The notes under the pieces: generated by a model
What the model saw: the letters and a program-made list of their open reading frames with translations, nothing else
Told to the model about the DNA's origin: nothing
Database searches by the model: none
Shown here: piece by piece, positions 8,434 through 18,374 of the stretch
How positions within the stretch are numbered: the stretch's first letter is position 1
Layout: each line of letters opens with the position of its first letter
Assembly: GCF_034424175.1 (NCBI RefSeq)
Contig: NZ_CP139986.1
Span: forward strand, 1,240,001-1,304,000
Length of the DNA stretch: 64,000 bases
Reading direction: 5' to 3'
Source: Kluyvera intermedia
GTDB lineage: Bacteria > Pseudomonadota > Gammaproteobacteria > Enterobacterales > Enterobacteriaceae
Made by a program: the position numbers and the translations under genes

Positions 8434-9438
8434 TTACTGATGCCGAAACTGCAGCGTTGCGGGCAGGTAGCGTTGTAGCGTTTCGGGCGTATCGCCCTCG
8501 ATCAGCTGGCTTATCAGATCGTAGCAGTGCCAGGCCAGCTGGCGATTATCCTGCTGGACAGTGTCGATACGCAGCGACAGCGAATCATAAAGATAGTGAT
8601 CGTCAAAGCTCGTCAGATGAATATCGGAGTCGAGTAAATGGTGCTGGCTCATATAGCGCAGAACCCCTTCGAGCAGCCCGCAGGCGGCGGTGAATAGCGC
8701 CTTAGGCGGCCGCCCAAGGCGCGCGCAGAGTGCGGCAAACATCTCATAGCCGGAGCTGGGGTGGTAATTGCCGTTGATCACCCATTCCGGGCGCAGGGCA
8801 ATACCCGCCTGAGCCAAACCCTGCGTGAACCCGGTCAGACGATCGCGGGAGGGCGACAGACGCGCCTGACCGCCTAAAAACCAGAACTCATCGCTATGCT
8901 GAGGCGCGATGCGGGAAATCAGTTCCGCCGTTGGGGTAATCGAATCGGTCATTACCAGCGGCAGCGCGCTTTCATTGGGGCACCGGTCAAACAGCACCAC
9001 TGGCAGCTGTTGGCTGAGTTTGAGATAGTCGGCATCGTTGTGCATACAGGAAGCGACGATCATCCCGTCGACCTGGCGGGCAATCATATTATTGACCACC
9101 ACGCTCTCCTGACCGGGGTTTTCATCAGTACAAGAGATCAACAGCTGGACGCCCGCCTCGCGGCACAGCATCTCCAGCTCATGGGCAAAGACCGCAAAGC
9201 CGTGGTTGGTGATCTCCGGCACCACCAGCCCGATGGTGTGGCTGCGGTTGTTGCGCAGCGAGCGGGCATGAATGCTTGGCTGATAGTGATGCTTACGGGC
9301 AATCGACAGTACGCGCTCACGCGTTTCCTGCGCCACGCGCAGCTCCTTGCCACGACCATTCAGTACCAAGCTGGCGGTCGCTTTGGAGACGCCAGCCTGT
9401 TCGGCTATATCTTTAATGGTTACGCGTTTGGTTTTCAT
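8434..9438 (-). CDS. scrR: ScrR, sucrose regulon repressor (LacI family)
   Basis: A 334-residue LacI/GalR repressor. The helix-turn-helix [21 protein letters not shown] occupies residues 7-27, followed by the hinge and a sugar-binding core. It represses scrK and scrYAB. Fructose and fructose-1-phosphate are the known inducers of ScrR in enteric scr systems. The upstream ATG at 9483 would add 15 residues; the ATG at 9438 begins [10 protein letters not shown] and fits the family. It ends the scr cluster, 29 bp downstream of scrB. The palindromes at 13935, 13993 and 15008 are its likely operators. Confidence 0.95.
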
Positions 9439-9467
9439 TACGACGCCATGAGCCTGAAGCAAAACGC

Positions 9468-10868
9468 TTATTCTACCATGCAAGTTCGCAGCGGCCAGTA
9501 GCAGAATGCGTCCGGCGTGATGCCGGAGAATGTTAGCTGACCGGAGCAGGCCGGGAAGTAGCGGCTGCTCATCACCCCTTCACCGCCGTTTATGAAAATC
9601 TCCACGCTCGACTGGTCGATGAAAACACGCAGCGAGCGGACGTTTCCGCGCCAGTAACGATAATGCATCTCGTCGCTGGCGAGACTGCGTCGGGCCAGGC
9701 GGAGTCCGCTGGCATCGCACTCAAGGGTTAATACGCCGCCAAAATCGAGGCTCAACATATCGTCCCCGCGGGTTTGCAAATCGATTTCCATCGGTGCCAG
9801 CGGCAGGGCGTTCCCCGACCAGCCGTTCGCTTCACCGCGCAGGGCGCTCAGTTCCCGTAGCGGACGCTGATAGAGCTGACCGTTGATAAACTCCAGCTCA
9901 CGCAGGCAGGTCATCTGATGGATCCAGCCGTTGATGAGGGTCGGCTGAAGCATCTCTTCGCCCTCCGGCACGCCCATCCAGCCGACCAGCAGACGACGGC
10001 CATCACTGGTAAGCATGGTTTGCGGGGCGTAGAACTCAAAGCCGGCGTCCAGTTCGTGCAGTTCGCCATGGCTGAAAGCGCCACTAGCGTAATCAAACTC
10101 GCCCGCCATCCATACTGCCGGGTAGGTGTTCAGGTAACACTTTTCCTCGCGGGCAATCCCCTGCGGACAGCAGATTAGAATATGCTGGTCGCCGAGAGGA
10201 AAAAGATCCGGACACTCCCACATATAGCCGACGTCGTCGAGGCCATTGATGCCGTGGCCGGCGATTTCACTCATACTCGTCCACTGATGGAGATCCGCAG
10301 AGCTGAACAGCAGCACCTTGCCGCGCTTTTGCCGATCCTGCGCACCCAGCACCATGTACCACAGGTCTTCGTGTCGCCAGACTTTTGGGTCGCGCACGTG
10401 GCCGGTGTAGCCCTCCGGCAGCGGCAGGACCGGGCCGATTTTGCGGAAGGTGCCGTCGGCGCTTTCCCTTGCCAGGCATTGCCAGGCGGTTCGCCCTCCG
10501 TCGGCAAACTTCACGTTGCCGGTATAGCACAGGGTAAGCGTACCGTTGTTATCCACCGCGCTGCCGGAGTAGCAGCCGTTACGGTCATACTCTTCGTCCG
10601 GCATCAGCGCAATGGGCTCATGCTGCCAGTGCAGCAGATCGGGGGAGCTCCAGTGCGCCCAGCACTTAAACGTATGATCGCAGGCGAGCGGGTTCCACTG
10701 ATAAAACAAGTGATAGCGTCCGGCAAATTCGACAAAGCCGTTGGGGTCGTTCATCAGCCCGGTGACCGGCGCAAGGTGCCAGCGCGGATAGTGGCTATCG
10801 GCCAGCGCACGTGGCTGGCCCTGTATTACGGCCTGCAAAATCGCAGGCAGTCGTGATGGAAGAGACAT
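9468..10868 (-). CDS. scrB: ScrB, sucrose-6-phosphate hydrolase (GH32)
   Basis: A 466-residue glycoside hydrolase of family 32 that splits sucrose-6-phosphate, delivered by the PTS, into glucose-6-phosphate and fructose in the cytoplasm. The nucleophile motif is L-M-N-D-P-N-G near residue 37, the transition-state motif is R-D-P-K-V-W, and the acid/base motif is W-E-C-P-D-L-F. A C-terminal beta-sandwich follows. No signal peptide is present, consistent with cytoplasmic action. Its start overlaps the scrA stop by one base (TAATG), which indicates translational coupling. Confidence 0.97.
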
Positions 10869-12238
10869 TATTCAGCGTCCGTTTTGTATTTCAAAACCAG
10901 GGAGACCGTAAAGGCGACGCCAAAGGCGATAACCATCCCGATAATGTAGTTCAACAGCGAACTGGCCTGCACGATGGCCATGCCGGGGATCGCTGTCAGG
11001 CCGACCGCGGTCATGTAGACGTGTACAGATACCACCCATGCGCCGCCCGCCGCACCACCAATCAGCGCCGCAATAAATGGCTTCACAAAGCGCAGGTTAA
11101 TACCAAAAATCGCCGCCTCGGTGATGCCCAGCATGGCGGAAAACGCCGAGGGCAGAGTAATGGCTTTAATTTTTGCATCTTTGGTTTTGAACCACACCGC
11201 CAGACAGGCTCCGCCCTGAGCGACGTTGGCCATCGCCCAAATCGGCAGCAGGAAGTTGACGCCGATGGAGGGATTGCCCAGCAACCCGGCTTCAACCGCA
11301 TGGAAGCTGTGATGAATACCGGTAATGACGATAACTGAATAGAGACCGCCAAACAGTAACCCGGCGAGCCAGCCGGCGTGGCTAATCAGGGTGCTGAGGA
11401 CAAACGAGATACCGTCGCCCAGTGCGCGACCGGCCGGGCCGATAATCAACAGGGCTATAAAACCGGATATAATCACCGTCAGGAACGGCGTCAGGATCAA
11501 ATCCAGGGCATCGGGGATTGCGCGACGCAACTGCTTCTCAACGATGCTCATAAACCATACTGCCAGCAGTACCGGGAACACCGTACCCTGATAGCCGATC
11601 ATGGCAATTTCGAAGCCGAAAAAGTTCATGGTGTGGAAACCCGCGGCCACGCCCCAGGCGTTAGTCAGCGCTGGATGAGTCAGAATGCCGCCAAGCGTCG
11701 CGCCGAGATAAGGATTACCGCCGAATTCGCGGGCTGCGGTAAAGCCAATCAGAATCGGCAGAATGATAAATGCCGCCGAGCTGCACATATCCAGCATGAT
11801 GTAGATGGCGTTGCCCGGGTCAACCCAGCCGTATGTTTTGACCATTCCCAGCAGGCCCATCAGCAGACCAGAGGCGACGATGGCAGGGATTATCGGCACG
11901 AAGATGTTTGATAGCAGGCGGGCGATGCGCTGGAACGGATTGAGCTTTTTTGCCGCGATGTCGGCGGCTTCCGATTTGCTGGATTCGCTAATACCCGCCG
12001 CCTGAGTAAAGGCAGCGTAGACCTTATTTACCACCCCGGTGCCGAAAATAATCTGCATCTGTCCGGCATTACGAAAACAGCCCTTCACCCCTTCAACTTT
12101 GCCGATGGCCTGCTGGTCGGCCAGCGAATCATCGACCAGCACCAGGCGCAGGCGCGTGGCGCAGTGCGCGGCGCTGGCGATATTTTCTTTGCCTCCAAGA
12201 AGCGGAAGCAGCGAGCAGGAAATCTGTTCAAAATCCAT
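10868..12238 (-). CDS. scrA: ScrA, PTS sucrose-specific EIIBC
   Basis: A 456-residue membrane permease that takes up sucrose and phosphorylates it. The N-terminal EIIB domain (about 1-85) holds the phosphorylated cysteine in A-A-H-C-A-T-R-L-R-L. The EIIC domain (about 100-450) has ten or so hydrophobic segments and the G-I-T-E-A-A-I-F-G sugar-binding loop. No EIIA is fused. In enteric sucrose systems the glucose EIIA (Crr) serves that role. It lies between scrY and scrB in one direction. Confidence 0.97.
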   Translation of the reverse strand: MDFEQISCSLLPLLGGKENIASAAHCATRLRLVLVDDSLADQQAIGKVEGVKGCFRNAGQMQIIFGTGVVNKVYAAFTQAAGISESSKSEAADIAAKKLNPFQRIARLLSNIFVPIIPAIVASGLLMGLLGMVKTYGWVDPGNAIYIMLDMCSSAAFIILPILIGFTAAREFGGNPYLGATLGGILTHPALTNAWGVAAGFHTMNFFGFEIAMIGYQGTVFPVLLAVWFMSIVEKQLRRAIPDALDLILTPFLTVIISGFIALLIIGPAGRALGDGISFVLSTLISHAGWLAGLLFGGLYSVIVITGIHHSFHAVEAGLLGNPSIGVNFLLPIWAMANVAQGGACLAVWFKTKDAKIKAITLPSAFSAMLGITEAAIFGINLRFVKPFIAALIGGAAGGAWVVSVHVYMTAVGLTAIPGMAIVQASSLLNYIIGMVIAFGVAFTVSLVLKYKTDAE

Positions 12239-12373
12239 AGTACCCTCTTAAGGCTTAAACATTTTTATGTTGTCGTCCCGCGTTCACGGGAGCGCTTTTT
12301 CTGCGTCTTAGCTGAGCCCGGGGTGACAAAGATGCTCTGACCCCCGGCTATTCCTGTCATCAGGCGTAAGCCG
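12239..12373. other. scrY-scrA intergenic region
   Basis: A 135-base gap inside the operon. On the minus strand it holds a small stem (CCCGTGAACGCGGG-like, around 12277-12292) that could reduce downstream expression after scrY. No promoter is evident. Confidence 0.4.
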
Positions 12374-13949
<1,576 letters not shown>

Positions 13950-13992
13950 GCGCTATGTTAAGCCCGACCTTTGTTTTTCTTAAAACAAATAT

Positions 13993-14007
13993 GCTAAACC
14001 GGTTTAA
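13993..14007. promoter_or_regulatory. ScrR operator-like palindrome (scrY distal)
   Basis: GCTAAACCGGTTTAA, the second copy in the scrK-scrY gap, 58 bp from the first (5.5 helical turns, so roughly on opposite faces of the DNA). Two operators before scrY suggest tighter or looped repression; this is inference. Confidence 0.8.
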
Positions 14008-14056
14008 TAAATGTGATGCATGCAACAAAGTGAGCCGCGCAAAGCGGCTTTAAGGA

Positions 14057-14980
14057 TTAAAACTGACGGTTGAGATCGCGCTGATAGGGCAAGGCGGTCA
14101 TCGCACCTTTGGCTGTGGTGGCCAGGGCGCCGCAGGTCTGTGCAAGCGTGAGTGTCGGTTCCAGTGCGGTCATGTCCGTTGGCATCCCGTTAGCCGCAAG
14201 GCTGGCGAGCAGTCCGGCGACAAATGCGTCTCCCGCGCCGGTGGTGTCCACGCTGGCCACAGGCCGGGCGTTGAAATGGGTAAACTTCTGCTGAAACGCG
14301 GCAAGCACCCCCGCTTTGCCCCGGGTCACCAGTAGCAATTCTGGCTGATAGCGCTCCGTTACGCTGGCGATTCCGTATGCTAAATCATTACTGCTGCTGA
14401 TGAAGACCAGCTCCTCTTCCGATAGCTTTACCACGTTGGCCATGTGCAAAGCGCGATCGAGGCAGGCTAGCAGCAAAGCCTGATCCTGCCAGAGATCGGG
14501 ACGAATATTAGGGTCAAAGCTGACCCGACCGCCGGCAGACCTGATGCTCTCCATCGCCGCGAAGGTAGTGCTACGGCTGGGCTCGGCGCTGAGCGCGATG
14601 GAGCAGACGTGCAACCACTGTCCGGCGGCAAACTGTGGCAGGTCTTCTTCAACCAGGAACAGGTCCGCGCTGGGGCGTACCATAAAGGTAAAGGTGCGTT
14701 CCCCCTGGTCGTCAAGGTCGACGACCACAGTGGACGTGCGGTGCTGATCGTCGAGATACATATGGCTGACGTCGACCTGCTCCTGTTGCAGGGTATGACG
14801 CATGTAGCGGCCAAACGGGTCACCGCCGACGCGGCCGATAAATCCGCTGTTGCCGCCAAGGCGGGCAACCCCTACCGCCACGTTAGCCGGCGCGCCTCCA
14901 GGGCACTGCAGCAGGCGCCCTTCGCTCTCCGGCAGCAGGTCCACCACCGCGTCGCCCAGAACCCAAACTTTTGCATTCAT
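14057..14980 (-). CDS. scrK: ScrK, fructokinase (PfkB family)
   Basis: A 307-residue sugar kinase that phosphorylates the fructose released by ScrB to fructose-6-phosphate. The N-terminal PfkB signature is G-G-A-P-A-N-V-A-V-G-V-A-R-L-G-G. The C-terminal signature is D-T-T-G-A-G-D-A-F-V-A-G with the catalytic Asp. I use the ATG at 14980 (M-N-A-K-V-W-V-L-G-D) rather than 14995; GGAGGG lies just upstream at 14990-14995 on the complement. It is the first gene of the scrK-Y-A-B-R array and has its own ScrR-like palindrome at 15008. Confidence 0.96.
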   Translation of the reverse strand: MNAKVWVLGDAVVDLLPESEGRLLQCPGGAPANVAVGVARLGGNSGFIGRVGGDPFGRYMRHTLQQEQVDVSHMYLDDQHRTSTVVVDLDDQGERTFTFMVRPSADLFLVEEDLPQFAAGQWLHVCSIALSAEPSRSTTFAAMESIRSAGGRVSFDPNIRPDLWQDQALLLACLDRALHMANVVKLSEEELVFISSSNDLAYGIASVTERYQPELLLVTRGKAGVLAAFQQKFTHFNARPVASVDTTGAGDAFVAGLLASLAANGMPTDMTALEPTLTLAQTCGALATTAKGAMTALPYQRDLNRQF

Positions 14981-15007
14981 GCTAAAACCCTCCAAAGCTA
15001 AACTTAA

Positions 15008-15022
15008 TTAAACCGGTTTAGC
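15008..15022. promoter_or_regulatory. ScrR operator-like palindrome upstream of scrK
   Basis: TTAAACCGGTTTAGC lies 27 bp upstream of the scrK start and matches the two palindromes before scrY. It would let ScrR control scrK. Confidence 0.82.
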
Positions 15023-15402
15023 ATATTAAATCACAGTGACCGAGTGGGTGGAACGTTCCAGCCGGAAAAGCGCGGCTCATGACATAAAAACGTGAGCCGC
15101 CTTATGAAATAGCGTTGATTTGACAGCTGTGAAGACTGACGTCCTGGACACAAAACGTTACTGAGCGAAGAAGGCCAGACGTTATCAGGTCGGTCATGTA
15201 GGGGTCCGCTTGGAAAAGGGAAAATAACCTACGCTAAGACTACTTTTTAACCAATCGGCTATTGGATATCACTCGGTTCGCGGGGCTACAGCGTTTCTGT
15301 GTCCGAAACCGAACGATTGCGTACACCATGCCAATAACATGTACGAAAGTAAGCAAAACTGTTAACGGACAGTCAGATCGTTCCGTACATCCCTTACGGT
15401 CA

Positions 15403-15439
15403 GGGGTTCGCGCTCAATGGAACGAAATCACTCGTTAAG
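15403..15439. repeat. Tn3-family-like terminal repeat inside the TIME
   Basis: The 37 bases begin GGGGTTCGCGCTCAATGGAA and end CGTTAAG, resembling the Tn3 terminal repeat. It points rightwards like the other ends in this region. No partner is visible. Confidence 0.6.
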
Positions 15440-15471
15440 CTCAAAACGCTTAACGTAGGAAAATTAATGAG

Positions 15472-16788
15472 ATGGTCACTCCCTCCTTCCCGGTACTATG
15501 CTGAGGACAGGCTTTCATTCGGAGAACTATCATGGAAAACATTGCGCTCATTGGTATCGATCTGGGTAAAAACTCTTTCCATATTCATTGCCAGGATCGT
15601 CGCGGGAAGGCTGTTTACCGTAAAAAATTTACCCGGCCAAAGTTGATCGAATTTTTGGCGACATGCCCCGCTACAACCATCGCAATGGAAGCCTGTGGCG
15701 GTTCTCACTTTATGGCACGCAAGTTGGAAGAGTTGGGGCATTCCCCAAAGCTGATATCACCACAATTTGTCCGCCCGTTCGTTAAAAGCAATAAAAACGA
15801 CTTTGTCGACGCCGAAGCTATTTGTGAAGCTGCATCGCGTCCGTCTATGCGTTTTGTGCAGCCCAGAACGGAATCTCAGCAGGCAATGCGGGCTCTGCAT
15901 CGTGTCCGTGAATCCCTGGTTCAGGATAAGGTAAAAACAACCAATCAAATGCATGCTTTTCTGCTGGAATTTGGCATTAGCGTTCCCCGAGGAGCTGCCG
16001 TTATTAGCCGACTGAGTACCATTCTTGAGGACAATAGTTTGCCTCTTTACCTCAGCCAGTTATTGCTGAAATTACAACAGCATTATCACTATCTTGTTGA
16101 GCAGATTAAAGATTTGGAATCCCAGTTGAAACGAAAGTTGGACGAAGATGAGGTTGGACAGCGCTTGCTGAGCATTCCCTGCGTCGGAACACTGACAGCG
16201 AGTACTATTTCAACTGAGATTGGCGACGGGAAGCAGTACGCCAGCAGCCGTGACTTTGCGGCGGCAACAGGGCTTGTACCTCGGCAGTACAGCACGGGAG
16301 GTAGGACGACATTGCTGGGAATTAGTAAGCGAGGTAATAAAAAGATCCGAACTTTGTTGGTTCAATGTGCCAGGGTATTCATACAAAAACTGGAACACCA
16401 GTCTGGAAAATTGGCCGATTGGGTCAGGGATTTACTGTGCCGGAAAAGCAACTTTGTCGTCACTTGTGCTCTGGCAAACAAGCTGGCCAGAATAGCCTGG
16501 GCCCTAACGGCACGACAGCAAACTTATGTAGCATAACGGCAGAAATACACCGGTTTAAAGAATTACTGATCTGGTTTTGCGAATACTGATATTGATGATA
16601 CTAACGGCCCACCGGCCTGTTGAGGAACCTGTAAAACGGAAAGGCTCATTGAAGCCGTATATTTTCTGGAGGTTCATCAGGCGCGGAACTCATCAAGGCG
16701 CGGGAATAAAATCCCATTCAGACGCCGGATAGATTCAAGCAAGCCAACTTGTCGTCAAAATCGGTGTTGCAAAAACGGGAGTGACCAT
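15472..16788 (+). mobile_element. IS4321/IS5075-like element (IS110 family, IS1111 group) in a Tn3-type inverted repeat
   Basis: Perfect 12-bp inverted repeats, ATGGTCACTCCC at 15472-15483 and its complement at 16777-16788, bound about 1.32 kb. The size and the encoded transposase match IS4321/IS5075. The true tips are a few bases further out. These elements are known to insert specifically into the 38-bp repeats of Tn21-type transposons. Here the target is the right repeat of the TIME. The 240-base noncoding stretch after the transposase (16537-16776) is where IS1111-group members encode their guide (bridge) RNA. Confidence 0.88.
15532..16536 (+). CDS. IS4321/IS5075-like transposase (IS110 family)
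   Basis: A 334-residue RuvC-like DEDD recombinase. Asp in L-I-G-I-D-L-G-K-N-S-F (residues 6-16), Glu in A-M-E-A-C-G-G-S-H, and two Asp in K-N-D-F-V-D-A-E-A-I. The C-terminal part holds I-P-C-V-G-T-L-T-A and L-L-G-I-S-K-R-G-N-K-K, including the conserved serine. It starts at ATG 15532 with GGAG at 15520-15523. The frame is full length and intact. Confidence 0.94.
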   Translation: MENIALIGIDLGKNSFHIHCQDRRGKAVYRKKFTRPKLIEFLATCPATTIAMEACGGSHFMARKLEELGHSPKLISPQFVRPFVKSNKNDFVDAEAICEAASRPSMRFVQPRTESQQAMRALHRVRESLVQDKVKTTNQMHAFLLEFGISVPRGAAVISRLSTILEDNSLPLYLSQLLLKLQQHYHYLVEQIKDLESQLKRKLDEDEVGQRLLSIPCVGTLTASTISTEIGDGKQYASSRDFAAATGLVPRQYSTGGRTTLLGISKRGNKKIRTLLVQCARVFIQKLEHQSGKLADWVRDLLCRKSNFVVTCALANKLARIAWALTARQQTYVA

Positions 16789-16813
16789 AGATTCCGTTTT
16801 CCAAGCGGACCCC

Positions 16814-17086
16814 ATGTATGACTGCGGGCACTGCTTGCCAGAGCCGTTCCCGGATGAACTGGCGGATGAATTCAGATTAGTGAATTCGATGAATTCGGTT
16901 TTTTTTAGAATTATCGGTAAACCAATGAGTCGCGATATTTCCCCTGCTAATGAGTTCTTCTGAAGGCGCCATCAAACCTGTCGAGGTTTAGATACCTTGA
17001 ACCGGCATAGAGGCGCGGCCGCTAGCCTAAACTGGATTTATTCCGTTCGGTGGCACCGTAGCCCGGTGAAGCCGGTAAAGGAGCAG
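16814..17086. other. Unassigned DNA between the TIME and the second IS1
   Basis: No gene is supported. A 60-codon plus-strand frame at 16781-16963 overlaps the element end and has no family character. This DNA was once contiguous with the sequence left of 15196, before the miniature element inserted. Confidence 0.4.
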
Positions 17087-17817
17087 GGTGATGCTGCCAA
17101 CTTACTGATTTAGTGTATGATGGTGTTTTTGAGGTGCTCCAGTGGCTTCTGTTTCTATCAGCTGTCCCTCCTGTTCAGCTACTGACGGGGTGGTGCGTAA
17201 CGGCAAAAGCACTGCCGGACATCAGCGCTATCTCTGCTCTCACTGCCGTAAAACATGGCAACTGCAGTTCACTTACACCGCTTCTCAACCCGGTACGCAC
17301 CAGAAAATCATTGATATGGCCATGAATGGCGTCGGATGTCGCGCCAGTGCACGCATTATGGGCGTTGGCCTCAACACGGTTTTACGTCACTTAAAAAACT
17401 CAGGCCGCAGTCGGTAACCTCGCGCATACAACCGGGCAGTGATGTGATTGTCTGCGCTGAAATGGACGAACAGTGGGGCTACGTCGGTGCTAAATCACGT
17501 CAGCGCTGGCTGTTTTACGCGTATGACAGGATACGGAGGACGGTTGTGGCGCACGTCTTCGGTGAACGCACTCTGGCCACACTGGAGCGTCTTCTGAGCC
17601 TGCTGTCGGCCTTTGAGGTCGTGGTATGGATGACGGATGGCTGGCCGCTGTATGAATCCCGCCTGAAGGGAAAGCTGCACGTAATCAGCAAGCGTTACAC
17701 TCAGCGAATTGAGCGGCATAACCTGAATCTGAGACAACATCTGGCAAGGCTGGGACGGAAGTCACTGTCGTTCTCAAAATCGGTGGAGCTGCATGACAAG
17801 GTCATCGGGCATTATCT
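17087..17817 (+). mobile_element. IS1, second copy, right end truncated
   Basis: It begins with GGTGATGCTGCC at 17087, in the opposite orientation to the copy at 2094. It ends at 17817, where the last 37 bp of IS1 are replaced by a Tn21-type terminal repeat. It lacks the right inverted repeat and cannot transpose by itself. It shows several base differences from the first copy, so the two are not a recent duplication. Confidence 0.93.
17142..17417 (+). CDS. insA: IS1 InsA protein (second copy)
   Basis: 91 residues, differing from the copy at 2531 at few positions (for example A-S-A-R for A-T-A-R). The zinc-ribbon cysteines and helix-turn-helix are intact. InsA can still act as a repressor of IS1 ends. 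Confidence 0.92.
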   Translation: MASVSISCPSCSATDGVVRNGKSTAGHQRYLCSHCRKTWQLQFTYTASQPGTHQKIIDMAMNGVGCRASARIMGVGLNTVLRHLKNSGRSR

Positions 17818-17854
17818 GGGGTCGTCTCAGAAAACGGAAAATAAAGCACGCTAA
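17336..17854 (+). pseudogene. insB: IS1 InsB with a replaced C-terminal tail
   Basis: Residues 1-159 correspond to InsB with the D, D and E catalytic positions present. After H-Y-L the normal ending is lost, and translation continues into the Tn21-type repeat (G-S-S-Q-K-T-E-N-K-A-R, then stop). The catalytic part may still be made, but the element end it would need is missing. Confidence 0.85.
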
Positions 17855-17855
17855 G
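17818..17855 (+). repeat. Tn21-type 38-bp terminal inverted repeat
   Basis: It begins GGGGTCGTCTCAGAAAACGG and ends GCACGCTAAG, the Tn21-subfamily terminal repeat. It replaces the end of IS1, so the transposon inserted into IS1 and extended to the right. Its other end is not in the window. Confidence 0.92.
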
Positions 17856-18036
17856 CCGGTGGCAGCGGTCGCAATGGCCTAAACTTCCCCGCACCGACCT
17901 TGGCGCTGCTGCGCCATAGGTAATCGCCGGTCAGGTTGATGTGCTCCCACCCCAGCGGCGACAGATATTGCAACAATGTGTCGTCCAGCGCCGTGCCGTT
18001 GCCACGCAAAGCACTGGTGGCACGCTCCAGATATAC
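17851..18036 (-). pseudogene. tnpA: Tn3-family (Tn21 group) TnpA, C-terminal 61 residues
   Basis: The reverse strand reads V-Y-L-E-R-A-T, then G-W-E-H-I-N-L-T-G-D-Y-L-W and G-K-F-R-P-L-R-P-L, the classical end of Tn21-type transposases. The stop falls inside the terminal repeat, as in Tn21 relatives. At 18037 the gene is cut by another Tn3-type end. Over 900 residues are missing. Confidence 0.9.
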
Positions 18037-18207
18037 GGGGTTTGAGGTCCAATGATGTAAAAAACCACGATAAGAAGATAACCTGCTGTTTTTATTTAAA
18101 AAAAGCAGAAACCTTTCTGTTGTTAATGTTTTTTAATTTTTCCCCTTGAAAAATAAAGGATTGCCCCACTATCATGGTCGAATAAATAACTAATTTGTGC
18201 GGATTTA
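18037..18207 (+). repeat. Direct repeat R1: Tn3-like end plus leader
   Basis: The first 37 bases (18037-18073) look like a Tn3-family terminal repeat: GGGGTTTGAGGTCC at the tip and CGATAAG at the inner end. About 130 further bases match R2 at 20129-20301, including identical GGTCGAATAAATAACTAATT near the end. In R2 this sequence runs straight into the start codon of a TIR gene. In R1 it is cut at 18208 by another Tn3-type end, so the gene that followed has been separated or lost. Confidence 0.85.
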
Positions 18208-18245
18208 GGAGGCCGCTTGGAAAAGGGAAAAGATCCTACGCCAAG
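18208..18245 (+). repeat. Tn3-type terminal repeat related to the TIME end
   Basis: GGAGGCCGCTTGGAAAAGGG at the tip and TACGCCAAG at the inner end match the TIME repeat at 15201 at most positions. The following 100 bases also share GAAACCGAACG with the TIME interior. It is a second member of that miniature family. No inverted partner is visible to the right, so the other end was lost or lies in unrecognised sequence. Confidence 0.8.
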
Positions 18246-18374
18246 GCTTTTTTAGCAGAAAGGTGTCAGTAACTACCTGAATTAACCCTGCTACGCCGTT
18301 TTTGCGTAAGAAACCGAACGTTTTCATACCGTTGGCCTTCAAACCACTATGGAAAAAATAAAAGGGTGATGTGA

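Larger units (their letters stand above)
15201..16813. mobile_element. Miniature Tn3-family element (TIME) interrupted by an IS110-family IS
   Basis: The left inverted repeat (15201-15238) begins GGGGTCCGCTTGG and ends TACGCTAAG, the 38-bp Tn3-family pattern. On the right, the outer half of a matching repeat in inverted orientation lies at about 16793-16813 and ends in GGACCCC. Its inner half (CTTAACGTAGGAAAA) lies at 15450-15464, before the IS. The bases just outside are ATGTA at 15196-15200 and ATGTA at 16814-16818, a perfect 5-bp target duplication as Tn3 transposition makes. Without the IS the element is only about 0.3 kb and codes for nothing, so it must move with a transposase supplied in trans. 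A second Tn3-end-like 37-mer sits inside it at 15403. Confidence 0.85.

Noticed and set aside
16781..16963. 60-codon frame across the right end of the TIME
   Set aside because: It crosses the transposon end and target duplication, so it cannot be an ancestral gene.
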